A stretch of 64,000 bases of DNA from Cephalotus follicularis (Eukaryota; Streptophyta; Magnoliopsida; Oxalidales; Cephalotaceae): positions 177,114 to 241,113 of the forward strand of contig BDDD01001818.1 of assembly GCA_001972305.1 (NCBI GenBank). The letters are read 5' to 3'. Within the stretch, counting starts at the first letter, position 1. The number at the start of each line of letters is the position of its first letter. Below, in pieces: positions 46,702-57,866 of this stretch. Below the pieces are notes generated by a model, which was not told the DNA's origin, ran no database searches, and saw only the letters and a list, made by a program, of their open reading frames with translations. Position numbers and translations under genes: made by a program.

Positions 46702-47270
46702 AAGACATCGACCCTCATTGAAGAAGACATCGACGTCTTAAAGCCATCGAAGTTACAGGCCAAATTTGGAGAAAGACATCGATCCCTTTGAAGAAAGACA
46801 TCGACGTCTTTAGTGCACAAAGTTACAGGTCAAAATTAAGCAAAGACATCGATCCTTACAGGAAAAGACATCGACGTCTATCCAGAAGACATCGACGCCT
46901 TTCAAGAAGACATCGACGTCTCAGGCTTCGAAAGTTACAGGTCAAGTTTGAATGAAGGCATCGATCCTTGTTTCAAAAGACATCGACGTCCAACAAAAGA
47001 CATCGATCCCTTCCCAAAGACATCGACGTCTTTCTAGCCAATCTGCAAAATCCAGAAAAGACATTGACCCTTGAAGAAGAAGTCGATGTGATGCTCATAC
47101 CTTCAAATACCTGGACAAATTCCCAGCAAAGACATCGACGCCTTTATGAAGACATCAACGTCTTTTCAAAATGATTGACCCGGGAAACACGGAACGGCTA
47201 GTGAGCGCACTTACAACGGCTAGTAACAGTCAAAGACATCGACGCCTTTATGAAGACATCGATGTCTTTC
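46702..47270. repeat. GACATCGACGTCTT cluster in LTR-a
   Basis: About 20 units of AGACATCGACGTCTT and variants (GACATCGATCC, GACATCGACGCC) at spacings of roughly 15-40 bases, upstream of the TATA box. The full unit AAGACATCGACGTCTT is a 16-base palindrome with one mismatched pair. Confidence 0.92.
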
Positions 47271-47360
47271 TGCCAGCAGAGACAAAACCAAAGTTGCATC
47301 AACACACTTTTAAATCCAAAGCTTCCAGGATTTATGCAATGGCTATAAGACTCTTCTGCC

Positions 47361-47368
47361 TATAAAAG
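47361..47368 (+). promoter_or_regulatory. TATA box of LTR-a
   Basis: TATAAAAG in the context CTGCCTATAAAAGGAAG, about 90 bases after the palindrome cluster. The same box is at 53509-53516 (LTR-b) and 63409-63416 (LTR-c). Transcription of the retroelement RNA would start some 30 bases further on. Confidence 0.75.
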
Positions 47369-47899
47369 GAAGATTCAAATCTCAGAGAAGCATAAGAAAT
47401 ACACATCAATTCAACAAGAATTACACAACATCAAGAGAGAAATCAAATTCAAGCATTCTAGTGTCAAAAAGATCAAGTGCTCCATAGAGTTCTAAAAAGC
47501 TTAAAAGCTCCATATCTTGAGTTATTCTGTGAGATTCATATTGTGTTCTGTATAAGCCATATCAAACCTATTTGAGAGGTTATCTTGTAAACACAAATTC
47601 ACAACCACTTGTAAAACAGGAGAATCCTCTAAGGTCTTGAGGTCAAGGTCTTGTGATTGAGGTCAATCACAAAATTGTAAGGTGTAACGAATTGTTACCG
47701 TAATCAATTCGAGATAGTGGAAACTCAAGGAGCTCCCTTGGGAAAAGTGGACGTAGGCAAGAGTTAGCCGAGCCACTCTAAATCGGAGAAGTTTTTCTTT
47801 CCTTTCACTCTTTAAATTTAAAGTTTTTAAATTTTCGATATTTACATCAATATTCAATTCACCCCCCCTCTTGTATATTGCAAGAGTGCTTATTTCAAT

Positions 47900-47910
47900 T
47901 GGTATCAGAA
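47900..47910 (+). other. Primer-binding site, unit 1
   Basis: TGGTATCAGAA begins two bases after LTR-a, matching the tRNA-Met site except for the last base. Confidence 0.85.
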
Positions 47911-47955
47911 AGGTTAACCTTATTTCTTAATTGTTAGAGGTTACAAAGATCCTTC

Positions 47956-48725
47956 ATGGAATTGAATATGTCTAACAAGGAAAGCATGTCCATCTCAAAG
48001 CCTCCATTTTTCGATGGAAACAACTACAGTCATTGGAAAGCCAAGATGGCAATATTTATTCAAGCTCTGGACTTCAACCTATGGGACATCATTATTGACG
48101 GCCCTGAACTTCCTCACATCATCTCGCAAGAAGGTATCAAAACCCTCAAACTGAGAAGTTCGTATACGGATGATGATAGAAAGAAGGTACAATTAAATGC
48201 TAAAGCTAAACATGTTATCATATGTGCTTTAAACTCTAATGAATTCAATAGAGTATCATCATGTGCTACCGCAAAGGAGATGTGGATAGACTAGAGGTTA
48301 CCTATGAGGGAACCAATCAAGTTAAAGACGCTAAAAAAAATATGCTTGTAAGAGAATACAAAATGTTCTCAATGAAGGAAAATGAAAATATTTCCGGTAT
48401 GTTTGTTCGTTTTACAAATATTATTAACTCTCTACAATCTTTAAATAAATGCTACACTAATAGTGAGATGGTAAGAAAGATACTTAGGTGTCTACCCAAA
48501 AGTTGGATGGCTAAGGTCACGGCTATAGAAGAAGCAAAAGACCTCAACACCTTGCCACTTGAAGAACTTCTTGGATCACTCATGACACATGAAATGACCA
48601 TCAAAAATCATGAAGATGAAGAAGAAGAAGATAAGAAGAAGAAGAAAGTCATTGCATTCAAATCTTCTACAACGGATTCAAGCGATGAAGATAGTGATGA
48701 TGATATGGCCTTGATCACAAGAAGT
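47956..48725 (+). pseudogene. gag N-terminal half, unit 1
   Basis: It starts MELNMSNKESMSISKPPFFD with NNYSHWKAKMAIFIQALD, the usual copia gag N-terminus. The frame is lost near 48288, where a one-base loss puts a stop after KEMW. The next frame continues RLEVTYEGTNQVKDAKKN, then CLPKSWMAKVTAIEEAKDL and a charged linker ending MALITR. At 48726 a foreign LTR fragment begins, so the zinc knuckle, coiled coil, protease and integrase are absent from this unit. Confidence 0.88.
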
Positions 48726-48914
48726 GTAACGCCCGGTATTTTCCTGGATGTAATCTTTTGATTTATGATGTAATCGTTAATCTTGATTTAATGAGAATGT
48801 TGAGTTTTAACCTCAAAAGATGCTTGCAAACCCTATTTATGGGCTTAGAAATGGAGTGTGTAAGTTAAGCTTGAAACGGCACAGTTTTGGCCAAAAGACA
48901 TCGACGTCTTTTGA
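48726..48914 (+). mobile_element. LTR fragment replacing protease and integrase, unit 1
   Basis: It starts TGTAACGCCCGGTATTTTCC, a Ty3-type LTR edge, exactly where gag homology stops. It ends in CATCGACGTCTTTTG, after which Sirevirus sequence resumes near the end of integrase (AATAAACGTACATTAC). About 190 bases thus stand in place of over 2 kb of coding sequence. Confidence 0.75.
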
Positions 48915-50706
48915 AATAAACGTACATTACTAGTAGAAGAATCTATGCATGTTGTCTTTGATGAGTTACATGATTCAAGTTCACATATGCATGATAGTAT
49001 AGAATTTCATGAACCTTCGGAGGACATTGATGTAGAACCTAAGGATAGTTACCAAAAAGAACTTATAGATAAGACATACAAGGTAGTTAGAGACCACCCA
49101 CATGAGGCTATAATTGGTAATATTCAACAAGGCATTAGGACTAGGTCTAGTGCAAACACTTGTAACTATGTTGCATTTCTTTCACACTTAGAACCCAAGA
49201 ACTTTGTAGAAGCTGAAAAAGATGAAAATTGGATTGTAGCTATGCAAGAAGAGCTAAACCAATTTGAACGGAACAAAGTTTGGTTTTTAGTACCTAGACC
49301 TAAGGATCATTCAGTTATAGGAACTAAATGGGTATTTAGGAATAAAATGGATAATCAAGGGATCATTATTAGAAACAAGGCTAGATTAGTTGCACAAGGC
49401 TATTCACAAGAAGAAGGAATAGACTACGATGAAACATATGCACCGGTTGCTAGATTAGAATCCATTCGATTGTAACTTGCATTTGCTTGCTTTAAAAATT
49501 TCAAATTATATCAAATGGATGTGAAAAGTGCCCTTTTAAATGGTTTTATTAAAGAAGAAGTGTATGTTGAACAACCTCAAGGTTTTGAGGATCCTTTCTT
49601 TCCAAACCATGTTTTCAAGTTAAACAAAGCTTTATATGGTCTCAAACAAGCCCCTCGTGCTTGGTATGAGAGATTGACAAAATTTTTAATTGAAAATAAT
49701 TTTAAACCAGGAAATGTTGATATTACTCTTTTTACAAAATCTAAAGGTAATGATTTACTTATTGTTCAAATATATGCTGATGACATCATTTTTGGATCTA
49801 CTAATGAATCTTTGTGCAAGGAATTTTCAAATACTATGAAATCCGAATTTGAAATGAGCTTAATGGGAGAGCTCAACTTCTTTCTTGGACTTCAAGTCAC
49901 ACAAAACAAAGAGGGAATCTTCATCAACCAAACAAAATACGTAAAGGAAATTCTCAAGAAGTTTGGAATGGAGAATGCTAAAACAAGTAAGACTCCTATG
50001 AGCACCTCTACAAAGCTTGACAAAGACGAACAAGGTAAAAATATTGATCAAAAGCTTTATAGAAGTATGATTGGGTCTTTATGGTATTTAGACCCGATAT
50101 CTTGTTTAGTGTGTGCTTGTGTGCCCGATTTCAATCTAATCCAAAGGAATCTCATTTGTTTGCTGTGAAACGTATTTTTAAATATCTTGCATACACACCT
50201 AATCTAGGCTTATGGTATTCCTGAGACTCTAATTTTGATTTACATTCTTACTCGGATGCCGACTTTGGTGGTTATAAAGTTGACTGCAAGAGCACTAGTG
50301 GCTCATGCCAATACCTAGGAAGTATGCTTATTTCCTGGTTTAGTAAAAAGCAAAATCAGTTGCTTTATCTACCACCGAAGCTAAATATATTGCTGTAGGT
50401 AGTTGTTGTGCACAAATCATATGGCAAAAGCAATAATTGATTGATTATGGTATTTGTGTAAAAGATGTTTCTATTAAACGTGATAATACAAGTAGCATTT
50501 GTCTAGCTAAGAACCCTGTTCATCACTCTAGGACAAAGCACATTGACATTAGATATCACTTTTTAAGAGAACATGTTGAAAGTGGAGATATTGTTTTAGA
50601 GTATATTCCCACCGAAAAACAAGTGACGAATATTTTCACTAAACCTCTAGATGAAAATTCTTTTTCAGAATTTAGAAGAGAATTAGGTTTATGTGAACTT
50701 GAATGA
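48915..50706 (+). pseudogene. Integrase tail, RT and RNase H, unit 1
   Basis: After the integrase tail it reads the RT start ([34 protein letters not shown]) and the copia RT boxes [40 protein letters not shown] and YADDI (catalytic YADD). RNase H shows SYSDADFGGYK and the end VTNIFTKPLDENSF. Breaks compared with unit 2: a stop at 49473, a 10-base deletion near 50090, C-to-T stops near 50221 and 50431, and a one-base loss near 50355. Confidence 0.9.
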
Positions 50707-50809
50707 TGTTTATTTGTTTGGATAATATGATTGATTGAATGTTTATTTGAATGATGATTGATTGTTGTTTATTATTGTGTTTTTGTTTGTTACTATTCTG
50801 GTTTTACAA

Positions 50810-51045
50810 AAACACGTCAACTTCTTTTCTGCAAAATTTCATGTTTTATGAAATCATGTCGATCTCTTTCACAAAACATCGTTTTCTTTAACTCTCTTTG
50901 AAACACGTCAACTTCTTTCAAAAAGCATCGATGCCTTTTAAAACGCATCGTTTTCTGGCACTTTTTTAAAAGAACGCCTCGACGTGTTTGGAATAACGTC
51001 GACGTCCTTTAGCCTGATATCAATTTTTTATAAAAACGTCGACTT
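50810..51045. repeat. TCGAC motif cluster between pol and ORF3, unit 1
   Basis: Units such as ACACGTCAACTTCTTT, CATGTCGATCTCTTT, GCATCGATGCCTTTT, GCCTCGACGTG and AACGTCGACGTCCTTT occur in the non-coding spacer after RNase H. They are of the same kind as in the LTRs. Confidence 0.8.
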
Positions 51046-51250
51046 CATGCTCATCTTCCACGTTACCCTAATTTTGGACTCTTCGAAAAAAAAATTTCCT
51101 CTCCGATTTTCCTACAAAAATCGTTCTAATAGTTCGAAAATCATCTACTCCACTCCTTTTCGTCCTCAAAACTCGTTTTTCTCTCTTCCATTTCAGCAAT
51201 TTTTCTCATTCTGTGTGTTTGTCAGTTGTGCATACCAACTGCTTGTTAAA

Positions 51251-51931
51251 ATGGTTAGGTCAAAAAGAACTGCCCATAAGAAGGCTGATAAAAGGCAAAA
51301 GCTTGACATTAGGGAACCATCCCCTGACCCTGCTCTTGAATCGGATTCCGAATCCGAAGAGCAAATTTTACTCCGAAATGTTGTTTTTGTGGACAACCGT
51401 GTGATGGGAGGCAGAAACATTGATCTTGCCTTCTGTTCTAGTGAGTTTTCTTTTGTCTCCTGGCTTGAGGACTTACACCTCATACCTCTTGTCCAAATTC
51501 AGGACCCTTTTTATATCAAATTGGTCAAAGAGTTCTATATGAATCTTAGGATTATCTCTAGCCCTCATGAGGAGTTTGCTCTCTCCTCTACTGTCAAAGG
51601 GCAGTGTATTTTCTTAGATGGTAGGATTCTAGCTTCTATCCTTCACATACCACACACTGGCATTTACATTTTCGAATCCAAAAAATGGCCGGAAGTAGAG
51701 GGTTTTCACCCTAATCACATTTTGTCCATCCTATATCCCAACGATCCAAACATTCACCCTACTATGGCTCTTTGCACCAATAAACTCTCTGTTGATCATA
51801 GACTTCTTCATCACCTCATTGTGCATCAATTTCTTCCCACCGGTGGTGGCTACGCTAAAATTTCCCGGATGCAAGCATTCTTGATGTGGTGCATCATCTC
51901 AAAGATAATAACTTGGAAAAGGATCACTTGA
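51251..51931 (+). pseudogene. ORF3, unit 1 (internally deleted)
   Basis: It starts at ATG 51251, with MVRSKRTAHKKADKRQKLD, a basic, possibly nuclear-targeting N-terminus. An acidic Ser/Glu stretch follows, then the domain shared with unit 2: SSEFSFVSWLEDLHLIPLVQ, GRILASILHIPHTGIYIFES, and RLLHHLIVHQFLPTGGGYAK. Compared with unit 2 a 430-base deletion after about codon 218 shifts the frame and ends the product at 226 residues. I prefer this ATG to the upstream 50984 one because the upstream part overlaps the non-coding palindrome region. The fold resembles, from memory, the 'putative plant transposon protein' family; a profile search is needed to confirm. Confidence 0.7.
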
Positions 51932-52345
51932 CGATTCGGTCCGACTTCGAGAACGTCGATGACACCATCTATTATGATCTAAAAGTCACCAAACGACGCC
52001 TCAAAATATTGGAACGAAAACTTGCGGCTTCCAAGGCTATTGATACTTGAGAAGAGACTTCGGGCGATAACTTCTCCTCCGAGTCCGATCCTCCTCCCGC
52101 ATGATCTTTGTTGTTGTTTTTGTTTTTTGTGTTTTTCGTTGTAATGAACCTTGATGTTTATGTATTTTTTCTTGTAAGAACAATGTGTTTTGTTGTTAAT
52201 GATATGATGGTTGTTTATGAAATTGTGTTTATGAATTATGGTGTTTATGTTCATTTTAATGTTATTACCATTTTTTGTTGATATTTGGAGTATTAATTGT
52301 TTAAATGTTAATGTTATTGATATTGTTTTTACCATTTCATGTATT

Positions 52346-52730
52346 AAGGGGGAGCTATTTTTTCTTCTATCTTTTTTATGCTATACAAAAAAGGGGGAGA
52401 AATAGCCGCAAAAGCATAAGAGAACTCAAAAGCTATGCTACATTAGTTTTTATAATTAAAGGGGAGAAAGGGCTCAAAATGATAGATTTTATAACTAATG
52501 GGGAGAAATAAAAGTTCAAAAGCATTGCTCTTTGATATTGTTATGAGAGATAGCCAATTGATATTGCTTATAATTATGGTAGAGATAGCCCAAATGCATT
52601 CTGCATATTCAAACGGAACTTTCTCGTATGAACATTGCTTATTTTTAAAAGATAACTTAATTGATATGACTTATGTTTTATACTTATGCCTTTTTGAGCA
52701 AATATTTGTCATCATCAAAAAGGGGGAGAT
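52346..52730 (+). other. Repeated polypurine tracts, unit 1
   Basis: Five purine runs of the AAGGGGGAG type lie at about 52346-52354, 52386-52400, 52458-52468, 52498-52507 and 52717-52730, the last touching LTR-b. Multiple PPT copies before the 3' LTR are a known Sirevirus trait. Confidence 0.88.
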
Positions 52731-53923
52731 TGTTGACGATTTAGTCTCAATCCTTGTTTTGATGATAACATATTTGCATTTAACAAGTTTACTTGATGTG
52801 CAAGTTATTAGAAAGATGTACAAAAGGCAAAAATCAACTGCAAGAAGAAAGACATCGACCCTCATTGAAGAAGACATCAACGTCTTAAAGCCATCGAAGT
52901 TACAGGCCAAATTTGGAGAAAGACATCGATCCCTTTGACGAAAGACATCGACATCTTTAGTGCACAAAGTTACAGGTCAAAATTAAGCAAAGACATCGAT
53001 CCTTACAGGCAAAGACATCGACGTCTATCAAGAAGACATCGACGCCTTTCAAGAAGACATCGACGTCTCAGGCTCCGAAAGTTACAGGTCAAGTTTGAAT
53101 GAAGACATCGATCCTTGTTTCAGAAGACATCGACGTCCAACAAAAGACATCGATCCCTTCCCAGAGACATCGACGTCTTTCTAGACCAATCTGCAAAATC
53201 CAGAAAAGACATCGACCCTTGAAGAAGAAGTCGATGTGATGCTCATACCTTCAAATACCTGGACAAATTCCCAGCAAAGACATCGACGCCTTTATGAAGA
53301 CATCGACGTCTTTTCAAAATGATTGACCCGGGAAACACGGAACGGCTAGTTAGCGCACTTACAACGGCTAGTAATAGTCAAAGACATCGACGCCTTTATG
53401 AAGACATCGACGTCTTTCTGCCAGTAGAGACAAAACCAAAGTTGCATCAACACACTTTTAAATCGAAAGCTTCCAGGATTTGTGCAATGACTATAAGACT
53501 CTTCTGCCTATAAAAGGAAGATTCAAATCTCAGAGAAGCATAAGAAATACACATCAATTCAACAAGAATTACACAACATCAAGAGAGAAATCAAATTCAA
53601 GCATTCTAGTGTCAAAAAGCTCAAGTGCTCCATAGTGTTCTAAAAAGCTTCAAAGCTCCATATCTTGAGTTATTCTGTGAGATTCATATTGTGTTTTGTA
53701 TAAGCCATATCAAACCTATTTGAGAGGTTATCTTGTAAACACAAATTCACAACCACTTGTAACAGAGGAGAATCCTCTAAGGTCTTGAGGTCAAGGTCTT
53801 GTGATTGAGGTCAATCACAAAACTGTAAGGTGTAACGAATTGCTACCGTAATCAATTCGAGATAGTGGAAACTCAAGGAGCTCCCTTGGGAAAAGTGGAC
53901 GTAGGAAAGAGTTAGAGAGTTAG
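52731..53923 (+). repeat. Sirevirus LTR-b (middle), cut by assembly gap
   Basis: It is colinear with LTR-a and LTR-c to about position 1180, then diverges (GAGTTAGAGAGTTAG) and meets the run of N. TATA box at 53509-53516. The last ~120 bases are not in the sequence. Confidence 0.92.
52849..53418. repeat. GACATCGACGTCTT cluster in LTR-b
   Basis: Same units in the same order as in LTR-a, with point differences. Confidence 0.92.
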
Positions 53924-53948
53924 NNNNNNNNNNNNNNNNNNNNNNNNN
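53924..53948. other. Assembly gap (25 N)
   Basis: 25 undetermined bases at the end of LTR-b. The true length is unknown. It hides the LTR-b end and the expected start of unit 2. Confidence 0.99.
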
Positions 53949-54359
53949 AATTTAAGATTCCGGTTTGTACAAAATAAAACACGGCAACCGGGATTACTTA
54001 AATTAGCGTATAGTAGAACACTAAGCCGATTTGTTTACACCCTAAACAATCTTCAGTGTATACTTCCGTGCTTAGTTCAATTCCTTAGATTTTATTCGTA
54101 CGAACATGTACTCATACTTAACAAGTATTACGTATTACTACTTACATATTCACTGTACAAATGAGCGAAATGATGATAACATTTAAGAGAATTTTTAGAA
54201 CCGTTTAGAATGAGATTGGTTCTTGAACACTCTTTTTAAAATTCCACGAACGGTTCTTCAACCTGAGGTTTCCACTGCCGTTAACTCCTCCGATTTCTAG
54301 AGAGTTGTGAAGGAGAACTTGTTGAGGATCCTAGGAACTACTGTGTACTCTGATGTTAC
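53949..54359. other. Unassigned block after the gap
   Basis: About 410 bases without open frames of note and without a match elsewhere in the window. It could be another element, host sequence or a misplaced contig end. Confidence 0.5.
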
Positions 54360-54616
54360 TTCTTAGTACTCTTTTGGAGCATTCTAAAGTCATTGTCATT
54401 ATACTCATTTTCGGGTTTAGGCGATACTACTCCATCTATGGTTCTAGTGGGCATTTTAGGACCATTTACAATTATGTGCCACAATTGATAGTCAAGGGAT
54501 TGTAAAAATATAGTCATTCTAGTCTTCCAAAAGCTATAGTTAATTCCGTCAAAAAACGGAGGTCTAGTGATGGAGGAGCCTTCTAATCCTATGTTCATGT
54601 TCATTTGGTTTGCCAT
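54360..54616 (-). pseudogene. gag N-terminus of C3
   Basis: From 54616 it reads MANQMNMNIGLEGSS, then PPFFDGINYSFWKTRMTIFL and DYQLWHIIVNGPKMP, a copia gag start. Homology ends near 54360, after DNDF. Confidence 0.85.
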
Positions 54617-54656
54617 GGATCTATTTATCTCAATTAAGATTAATGATAAAAACCCT

Positions 54657-54667
54657 CTCTGATACCA
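54657..54667 (-). other. Primer-binding site of C3
   Basis: CTCTGATACCA, tRNA-Met type, two bases from the LTR edge. Confidence 0.88.
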
Positions 54668-54669
54668 CT

Positions 54670-55705
54670 TGTTGGAAATGTATGGCAACCTTTAACTAAT
54701 AACTTGTATGCGGAAAATACAAGTTAAACATGAAACTAAAACAACACACAAGAACAATAAATTAAAGAGTTAAGGGATAGAAAGTGCAAACGGAATTTAT
54801 AGTGGTTCGGCAAATCCGTGCCTACGTCCACTTCCTCAAGACCTCTTGAGTTTCCACTAGAATCCCTAGCAACCTTTGATTTTCGGCTTACGGGTGCAAA
54901 TCAAAGAAACCACCCTTACAATTGATTTAACTTCCGGGTGTAAATCAATAAACACCTAACAAGGGTTCACTCCCCTCAAGTACAAAGAATGATAAAAAGA
55001 TTGTGTGTTGTGTTTACAATAACCTCTCAATAGGTTGGATGTGAAAGTGTAATCTAGATACAAGCTTTGGATATGAAAGTGTTTAGCAAAAGCTTGATGT
55101 TCTTTTCTCTTTGTAAGTGTGCAAGTTGAGCTTGGATGTTGAATTGATCAAATGTTGTGTTCAAGTCACTTAAATCTTGTTTCTTGGCTTGTATTTATAG
55201 CTTTCTTCATATTATAGCCGTTGGTGAAGAAATAGAGCCGTTGGAGAAGTGTTGGAAGTTGTTGCATAAAGAATGGCTCTTAAAAACAAGTTATGACATT
55301 GTTTCCAGCGTCCAAAGCGTCGATGGAGTAGCCAAAGCGTCGACGGTCATGTGACCGTTGGGTCTCTCAATTTGAATCTTCAGCTCAAAGCGCAGATGTC
55401 AACATGTTGGAGTCGACTGCCAGACCTAAAGAGTCGACGCTTTACCTTAAGAGTCGACGCTTTAGCCATTTTGTAATTGCCATTTCTTCTCTGTACCAGA
55501 AGGTAGACGCTTTGCACAAAGAGTCGACGCTTTGTGCCTCAAAGAGTAGACGCTTTGCTCTAAGAGTCGACGCTTTGCACTATTTTTGTTCTTCTTTGTT
55601 TTGCTTATATCTTTTCTTGCACATGAGGTTTCTTGCACATAAAGTAGCAAAGTTAAATGCAAATTTGTAATCATTAAAACTTAGGATTGAGACTAAAAGT
55701 CAACA
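54670..55705 (-). repeat. 5' LTR of C3
   Basis: 1036 bp from TGTTGGAAATG to AAAAGTCAACA on the plus strand. A probable TATA box (CTATAAATAC in element orientation) is at 55191-55200. It is similar in plan to the C0 LTR. Confidence 0.9.
55308..55580. repeat. AAAGCGTCGACGCTTT cluster in C3 LTR
   Basis: About ten units of AAAGAGTCGACGCTTT and variants; the ideal unit AAAGCGTCGACGCTTT is a perfect 16-base palindrome. Confidence 0.88.
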
Positions 55706-56613
55706 AAGATAGTGATGATGAAATGGCCTTGATCACAAGAAGATTCAAGAAATACCTAGCAAACAAAAAGTTTGGGAACAAACACTTCAAGAAGACATTA
55801 CCCTCAAAATCCAAAACAAAGAAGGAAGAAATAATTTGTTTCGAATGCAACAAACCCGGACATTACAAGAGTGAATGTCCAAGATTGAAGAAAGCAAAAG
55901 ACACAATCGAAAAGAAGAAAGCTATGCCTGCTACATGGTCGGATAGTGAAGAATCAAGCTCCGAAGAAGAAGAAAACCAAGAAGTAGCACAAATAGCATT
56001 GATGGCAATCAACGATGGTGATGAAGATGAAGATGAAGATGAAGATGAAAATGAGGTAAGTGAACTTCTTGAATTGCTTGAGAAATTTAGTTTAGAAAAT
56101 ACTTCTCTTAAAAAGACCATTAAAGCACTTAATAGAGAAAATGTTAGTTTAAAACATGAAATAAAATGTCTATCTAATAAGTCCTTAGACGATAAGACTA
56201 TCTCTCTTGAAAAAGAAGATGAGACCCTAAAAGTAGAAATTGATGCTCTTAAGAAAACATTTTCGAAATTTTCAAATAGTAGTGAAAAGCTTGATAAACT
56301 CTTAGGTCTTCATAGATGTGTTTTTAACAAGGCTTGCCTAGGTTATGATGAGATGAACAATGTTAAGCATTTTCAAAAATATCTTGAAAAGACAGATAAT
56401 AAAAAGACCTCATCTAGCATAGCTTGCACCTATTGCAATAAATATGCTCACACTACACAAAATTGCTATCACAAGAAAAATAACATGCACAAGAAAAATT
56501 TATTATTGAAAAATAAAGTGCTTAAATTAAGAACTATATGGGTTCCTAAAGGAACATTCTTTACTAACCCCCCCGGACCCAAAGCAACTTGGGTACCAAA
56601 GTCTTCAACATAA
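55706..56613 (+). pseudogene. gag C-terminal half, unit 2
   Basis: It starts inside gag, just after C3 (DSDDEMALITRRFKKYL). Next come a CCHC zinc knuckle CFECNKPGHYKSEC, an acidic serine/glutamate stretch, a long coiled coil (VSELLELLEKFSLENTSLKK onward) and a knuckle-like CTYCNKYAHTTQNC. It ends WVPKSST at the 56611 stop. The frame is intact from C3 to that stop, which lies where Sirevirus gag normally ends; pol follows in another frame. Confidence 0.9.
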
Positions 56614-56630
56614 ATTCTCTTGTTTTGTAG

Positions 56631-57866
56631 ATGTCACCAAAGAGAAATCGTTGGTACCTCGATAGTGGATGTTCCAAGCACATGACGGGTAATAAACGCC
56701 TATTTATTACTTGGAAACCAAAAGACGGAGGAAACGTAACCTTTGGAGACAACACAAAAGGACAAATTGTTGGAACCGGCTCCATAGGTAACAAAGACAT
56801 TTCCATTACTAATGTATTGCATGTTAAAGGACTCAAACACAATCTCTTGATCATAAGTCAATTATGTGACAAGAATTGTAGAGTTATTTTTGAAAATACA
56901 TCATGTAGAGTTGTAGACAACAACAATAATGCTACTAAGTTTATTGGACAAAGAGAAGGCAATGTATATGTTATAAATTTAAATGATCTTCAAAATCAAA
57001 ATGTTAGATGCCTTGTCTCTCTAAATGAAGATAGTTGGATGTGGCATAGAAGGCTTGGACATGTTAGCATGAGAACTATTGCAAAGATTTTGAAACATGA
57101 TTTAGTAAAAGGTCTTACTAAATTGAGCTTTCAAAAAGATAAATTATGTAATGCTTGCCAACAAGGAAAACAAATTAGAGCAATTTTTAAATCTACCAAC
57201 ATTGTCTCAACTTCTAGGCCACTCGAACTACTTCATATGGATCTTTTTGGCCCAATAAACATAAGAAGCATAGGAGGTAAGTCATATGCCTATGTTATTG
57301 TTGATGACTACACTAGGTACACATGGGTTTGTTTTTTGGCACATAAAAGTGAAACTTTTACATTCTTTGCAATTTTTGTAAAATTGTTCAAAAAGAAAAA
57401 AGGACTTTGTATTTTGAAAATTAGAAGTGATCATGGCAAAGAATTTGAAAATAATATTTTTGATAATTATTGCATTGAAATTGGTTTCAAACATGAATTT
57501 TCAACCCCTAGGACTCCTCAACAAAATGGAGTTGTTGAAAGGAGAAATAGAACCCTAGAAGAAATGACTAGAACCATGCTTTGAGAAAATGATTTACCAA
57601 AGTATTTTTGGGCCAAAGCCACAAACACTGCATGTTATATTTTGAATAGAACATCAATAAGGCCGATTCTCAAAAAGGCTCCATACGAATTATGGAAGGA
57701 GAGAAAGCCTAAAATTAGTCACTTTCGTGCCTTCGGATGCAAATGCTTCATACACAACAATGGAAAATATCAACTTGGTAAGTTTGATTCGAAAGCGGAT
57801 GAAGGTATATTTCTTGGATACTCCCTTACTAGTAAATCGTATAGACGTTTTAATAAACGTACATTA
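56631..57866 (+). pseudogene. Protease and integrase, unit 2
   Basis: Protease begins near NRWYLDSGCSKHMTG, with the DSG triad. GAG-pre-integrase has HRRLGHVS and CNACQQGKQ. The integrase core has aspartates in HMDLFGPIN and IRSDHGKEFEN and a glutamate in QQNGVVERRNRTLEE. A TGA at 57582 breaks the frame; the same frame continues ENDLPKYFWAKATNTACYIL to KRTLL. At 57867 a foreign LTR fragment begins. The N-terminal frame differs from gag, so a frameshift or readthrough would be needed. Confidence 0.9.

Larger units (their letters stand above)
46584..47897 (+). repeat. Sirevirus LTR-a
   Basis: 1314 bp from TGTTGACGATTTAG to GTGCTTATTTCA. It is followed at once by the primer site of unit 1. Confidence 0.93.
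54360..55705 (-). mobile_element. C3: 5' end of a minus-strand Sirevirus inside unit 2
   Basis: It contains the first 86 codons of gag, a primer site and a complete 5' LTR on the minus strand. The right LTR edge falls inside the gag of unit 2, which resumes at 55706, so C3 is younger than unit 2. Its left part is replaced by the unassigned block. Confidence 0.85.

Noticed and set aside
50984..51250. N-terminal extension of ORF3 with a hydrophobic stretch, as a possible signal peptide or envelope
   Set aside because: The stretch overlaps the non-coding TCGAC motif region, and a natural ATG with a basic N-terminus follows at 51251. An envelope role is not supported.
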